Shown here piece after piece: positions 54,249-55,429 of a DNA stretch of 55,429 bases. The DNA comes from an uncultured Clostridia bacterium (GTDB lineage: Bacteria; Bacillota; Clostridia; Christensenellales; UBA1242). The stretch covers positions 1 through 55,429 of the forward strand of contig CALWKA010000008.1 of the NCBI GenBank assembly GCA_944381155.1, given 5' to 3'. The position numbers were made by a program, and so were the translations under genes. Under the pieces are notes generated by a model. The model was not told the DNA's origin and ran no database searches. It saw only the letters and a list, made by a program, of their open reading frames with translations. Every line of letters starts with the position of its first letter. Positions within the stretch are counted from its first letter, which is position 1.

Positions 54249-54277
54249 TTGACCAAATTAAAAAAATATTCTATAAT
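54249..54277 (+). promoter_or_regulatory. Promoter of the CRISPR array (pre-crRNA)
   Basis: TTGACC (54249-54254), 17 bases, TATAAT (54272-54277) directly after the csn2 stop. Transcription should start near 54284, leaving a ~53-base leader RNA before the first repeat. Confidence 0.78.
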
Positions 54278-54329
54278 AATTAAAATTATGTGTATCTAGA
54301 AAATTGTCGTAAGCAAAACTAATTTTCAA

Positions 54330-54336
54330 ATTTGAG
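54330..54336 (+). promoter_or_regulatory. Leader-anchoring sequence
   Basis: ATTTGAG directly abuts the first repeat. The same heptamer is the described leader-anchoring sequence of streptococcal type II-A arrays, where Cas1 reads it to direct insertion of new spacers. Confidence 0.75.
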
Positions 54337-55429
54337 GTTTGAGAGTTATGTTATTCTAGATACTACTAAAACCGCAACAAATCTTTCGTCCATCACAACT
54401 TGGTTTGAGAGTTATGTTATTCTAGATACTACTAAAACTTCAAGAGACAAGGACAAAAAATTAATTTCGTTTGAGAGTTATGTTATTCTAGATACTACTA
54501 AAACTAAATATGCTAGAAACATCACCAGTAAGCGGTTTGAGAGTTATGTTATTCTAGATACTACTAAAACTAAATAGTCAATCTTGTCTTTTTTGTCTTC
54601 GTTTGAGAGTTATGTTATTCTAGATACTACTAAAACCTTTTTCGCTTGCACTACATTTACTGCGTTGTTTGAGAGTTATGTTATTCTAGATACTACTAAA
54701 ACTTTTAGTTATTTCCTGGCTTTCGTATTGTTGTTTGAGAGTTATGTTATTCTAGATACTACTAAAACTCTTTCTTTATTTTAGTTATGGCATAATCAGT
54801 TTGAGAGTTATGTTATTCTAGATACTACTAAAACTTTGTTCGATTATTTCTTTTAATAATTCCTGTTTGAGAGTTATGTTATTCTAGATACTACTAAAAC
54901 CAAATTGAAACTTACAAAATCGCAGATGTTGTTTGAGAGTTATGTTATTCTAGATACTACTAAAACTGCTAAATAACAAATATGACATTGATTGTTGTTT
55001 GAGAGTTATGTTATTCTAGATACTACTAAAACCGTTAGCAGGCGGCATAGCAAGCGGAGTTGGTTTGAGAGTTATGTTATTCTAGATACTACTAAAACAT
55101 TCTACGGCGAAGGAAAGAACGCAGATTAGTTTGAGAGTTATGTTATTCTAGATACTACTAAAACATATTCCCCATCTTTTGTAAAGTTGTTCGAGTTTGA
55201 GAGTTATGTTATTCTAGATACTACTAAAACATATTTGCCAAGCAGTTATAAGAGAAGGCAGTTTGAGAGTTATGTTATTCTAGATACTACTAAAACATTT
55301 TCATAAATATTAACACCGGTGTCAATGTTTGAGAGTTATGTTATTCTAGATACTACTAAAACACAGGTATAGGACAATTAGCAAATATTTTAGTTTGAGA
55401 GTTATGTTATTCTAGATACTACTAAAACA
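54337..55429 (+). CRISPR. Type II-A CRISPR array, 17 repeats visible, runs off the window
   Basis: Seventeen identical 36-base repeats start at 54337 and recur every 66 bases to 55393-55428, separated by sixteen 30-base spacers; the final base of the window begins another spacer. The repeat begins GTTTGAGAGTTATG and ends ACTACTAAAAC, close in form to the S. pyogenes/S. thermophilus repeats. The leader, promoter and ATTTGAG lie on the left, so new spacers enter there and transcription runs rightward. No repeat is degenerate, consistent with this being the leader side. The right end is not seen. Confidence 0.99.

Noticed and set aside
54332-54784. Two apparent repeat proteins (FESYVILDTTKT units) across the array
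   Set aside because: They are translations of the CRISPR repeats; the 66-base period is divisible by three, so the frame stays open by accident.
1-55429. tRNA, rRNA and insertion sequences
   Set aside because: No cloverleaf with a GGTTCGA-type T-arm, no rRNA segment, and no transposase with terminal repeats was recognised by reading; a covariance search could still find something small.

Overview
The window is about 55 kb of low-GC DNA. It has very AT-rich intergenic gaps, frequent TTG leucine codons, TTGACA/TATAAT-type promoters and intrinsic terminators. The gene content points to an anaerobic, probably gut-associated Bacillota (Clostridia-like) bacterium: the oxygen-independent class III ribonucleotide reductase NrdD/NrdG, DegV paralogues, a RumA-type rRNA methyltransferase and a type II-A CRISPR system. 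I cannot name a species. The gyrB-gyrA pair at the left edge would fit a position near the replication origin, but that is inference.

Layout. 0-3 kb: gyrB (3' part) and gyrA. 3.4-5.2 kb: a lipoprotein and an AT-rich gap with one possible small gene. 5.2-8.8 kb: nrdD-nrdG, divergent from a Crp/Fnr-type regulator across a compact, readable control region. 9-18.5 kb: housekeeping genes (zinc-ribbon membrane protein, inositol-monophosphatase-family enzyme, YigZ-like protein, nucleotidase, argS), a Fic protein, and a tetR-rlmD-degV operon facing a second degV. 18.7-30.2 kb: HtrA-type lipoprotein protease, RadC, FkbM methyltransferase, a large SF1 helicase with a C-terminal nuclease domain, a frameshifted small gene, TraX and an O-antigen-ligase-like membrane protein. 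30.7-33.7 kb: a 982-residue CvpA-like membrane protein. 33.9-40.3 kb: surface-polysaccharide genes (GT2, HAD/COG5610, FrhB-pyruvyltransferase fusion), part with foreign-looking codon use, plus a deoxyribosyltransferase-like gene. 40.4-47.2 kb: a 2246-residue membrane-anchored subtilase with about 20 MBG-type repeats. 47.2-48.0 kb: decayed or unassigned DNA. 48.0-55.4 kb: a complete type II-A CRISPR-Cas locus: tracrRNA, cas9, cas1, cas2, csn2, leader, and at least 17 identical repeats running off the right end.

How it works together. The clearest system is the CRISPR locus. Its tracrRNA is not annotated by any ORF but can be read on the minus strand just upstream of cas9. Its promoter overlaps the cas9 promoter and ribosome-binding site, so the two transcripts start about 16 bp apart in opposite directions. 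The array has its own promoter directly after csn2 and a leader ending in ATTTGAG against the first repeat.

Two window-wide patterns stand out. First, seven genes have a -10 box 6-7 bases before the ATG and no Shine-Dalgarno sequence, which predicts leaderless mRNAs alongside ordinary SD-led genes. Second, several regulatory regions show legible operators: a palindrome at -41.5 of nrdD, a triple TAGGAGAAT at fic, TGTTTAT half-sites between the two degV units, and a 16-bp palindrome at the deoxyribosyltransferase-like gene. All promoter and operator calls are from sequence only.
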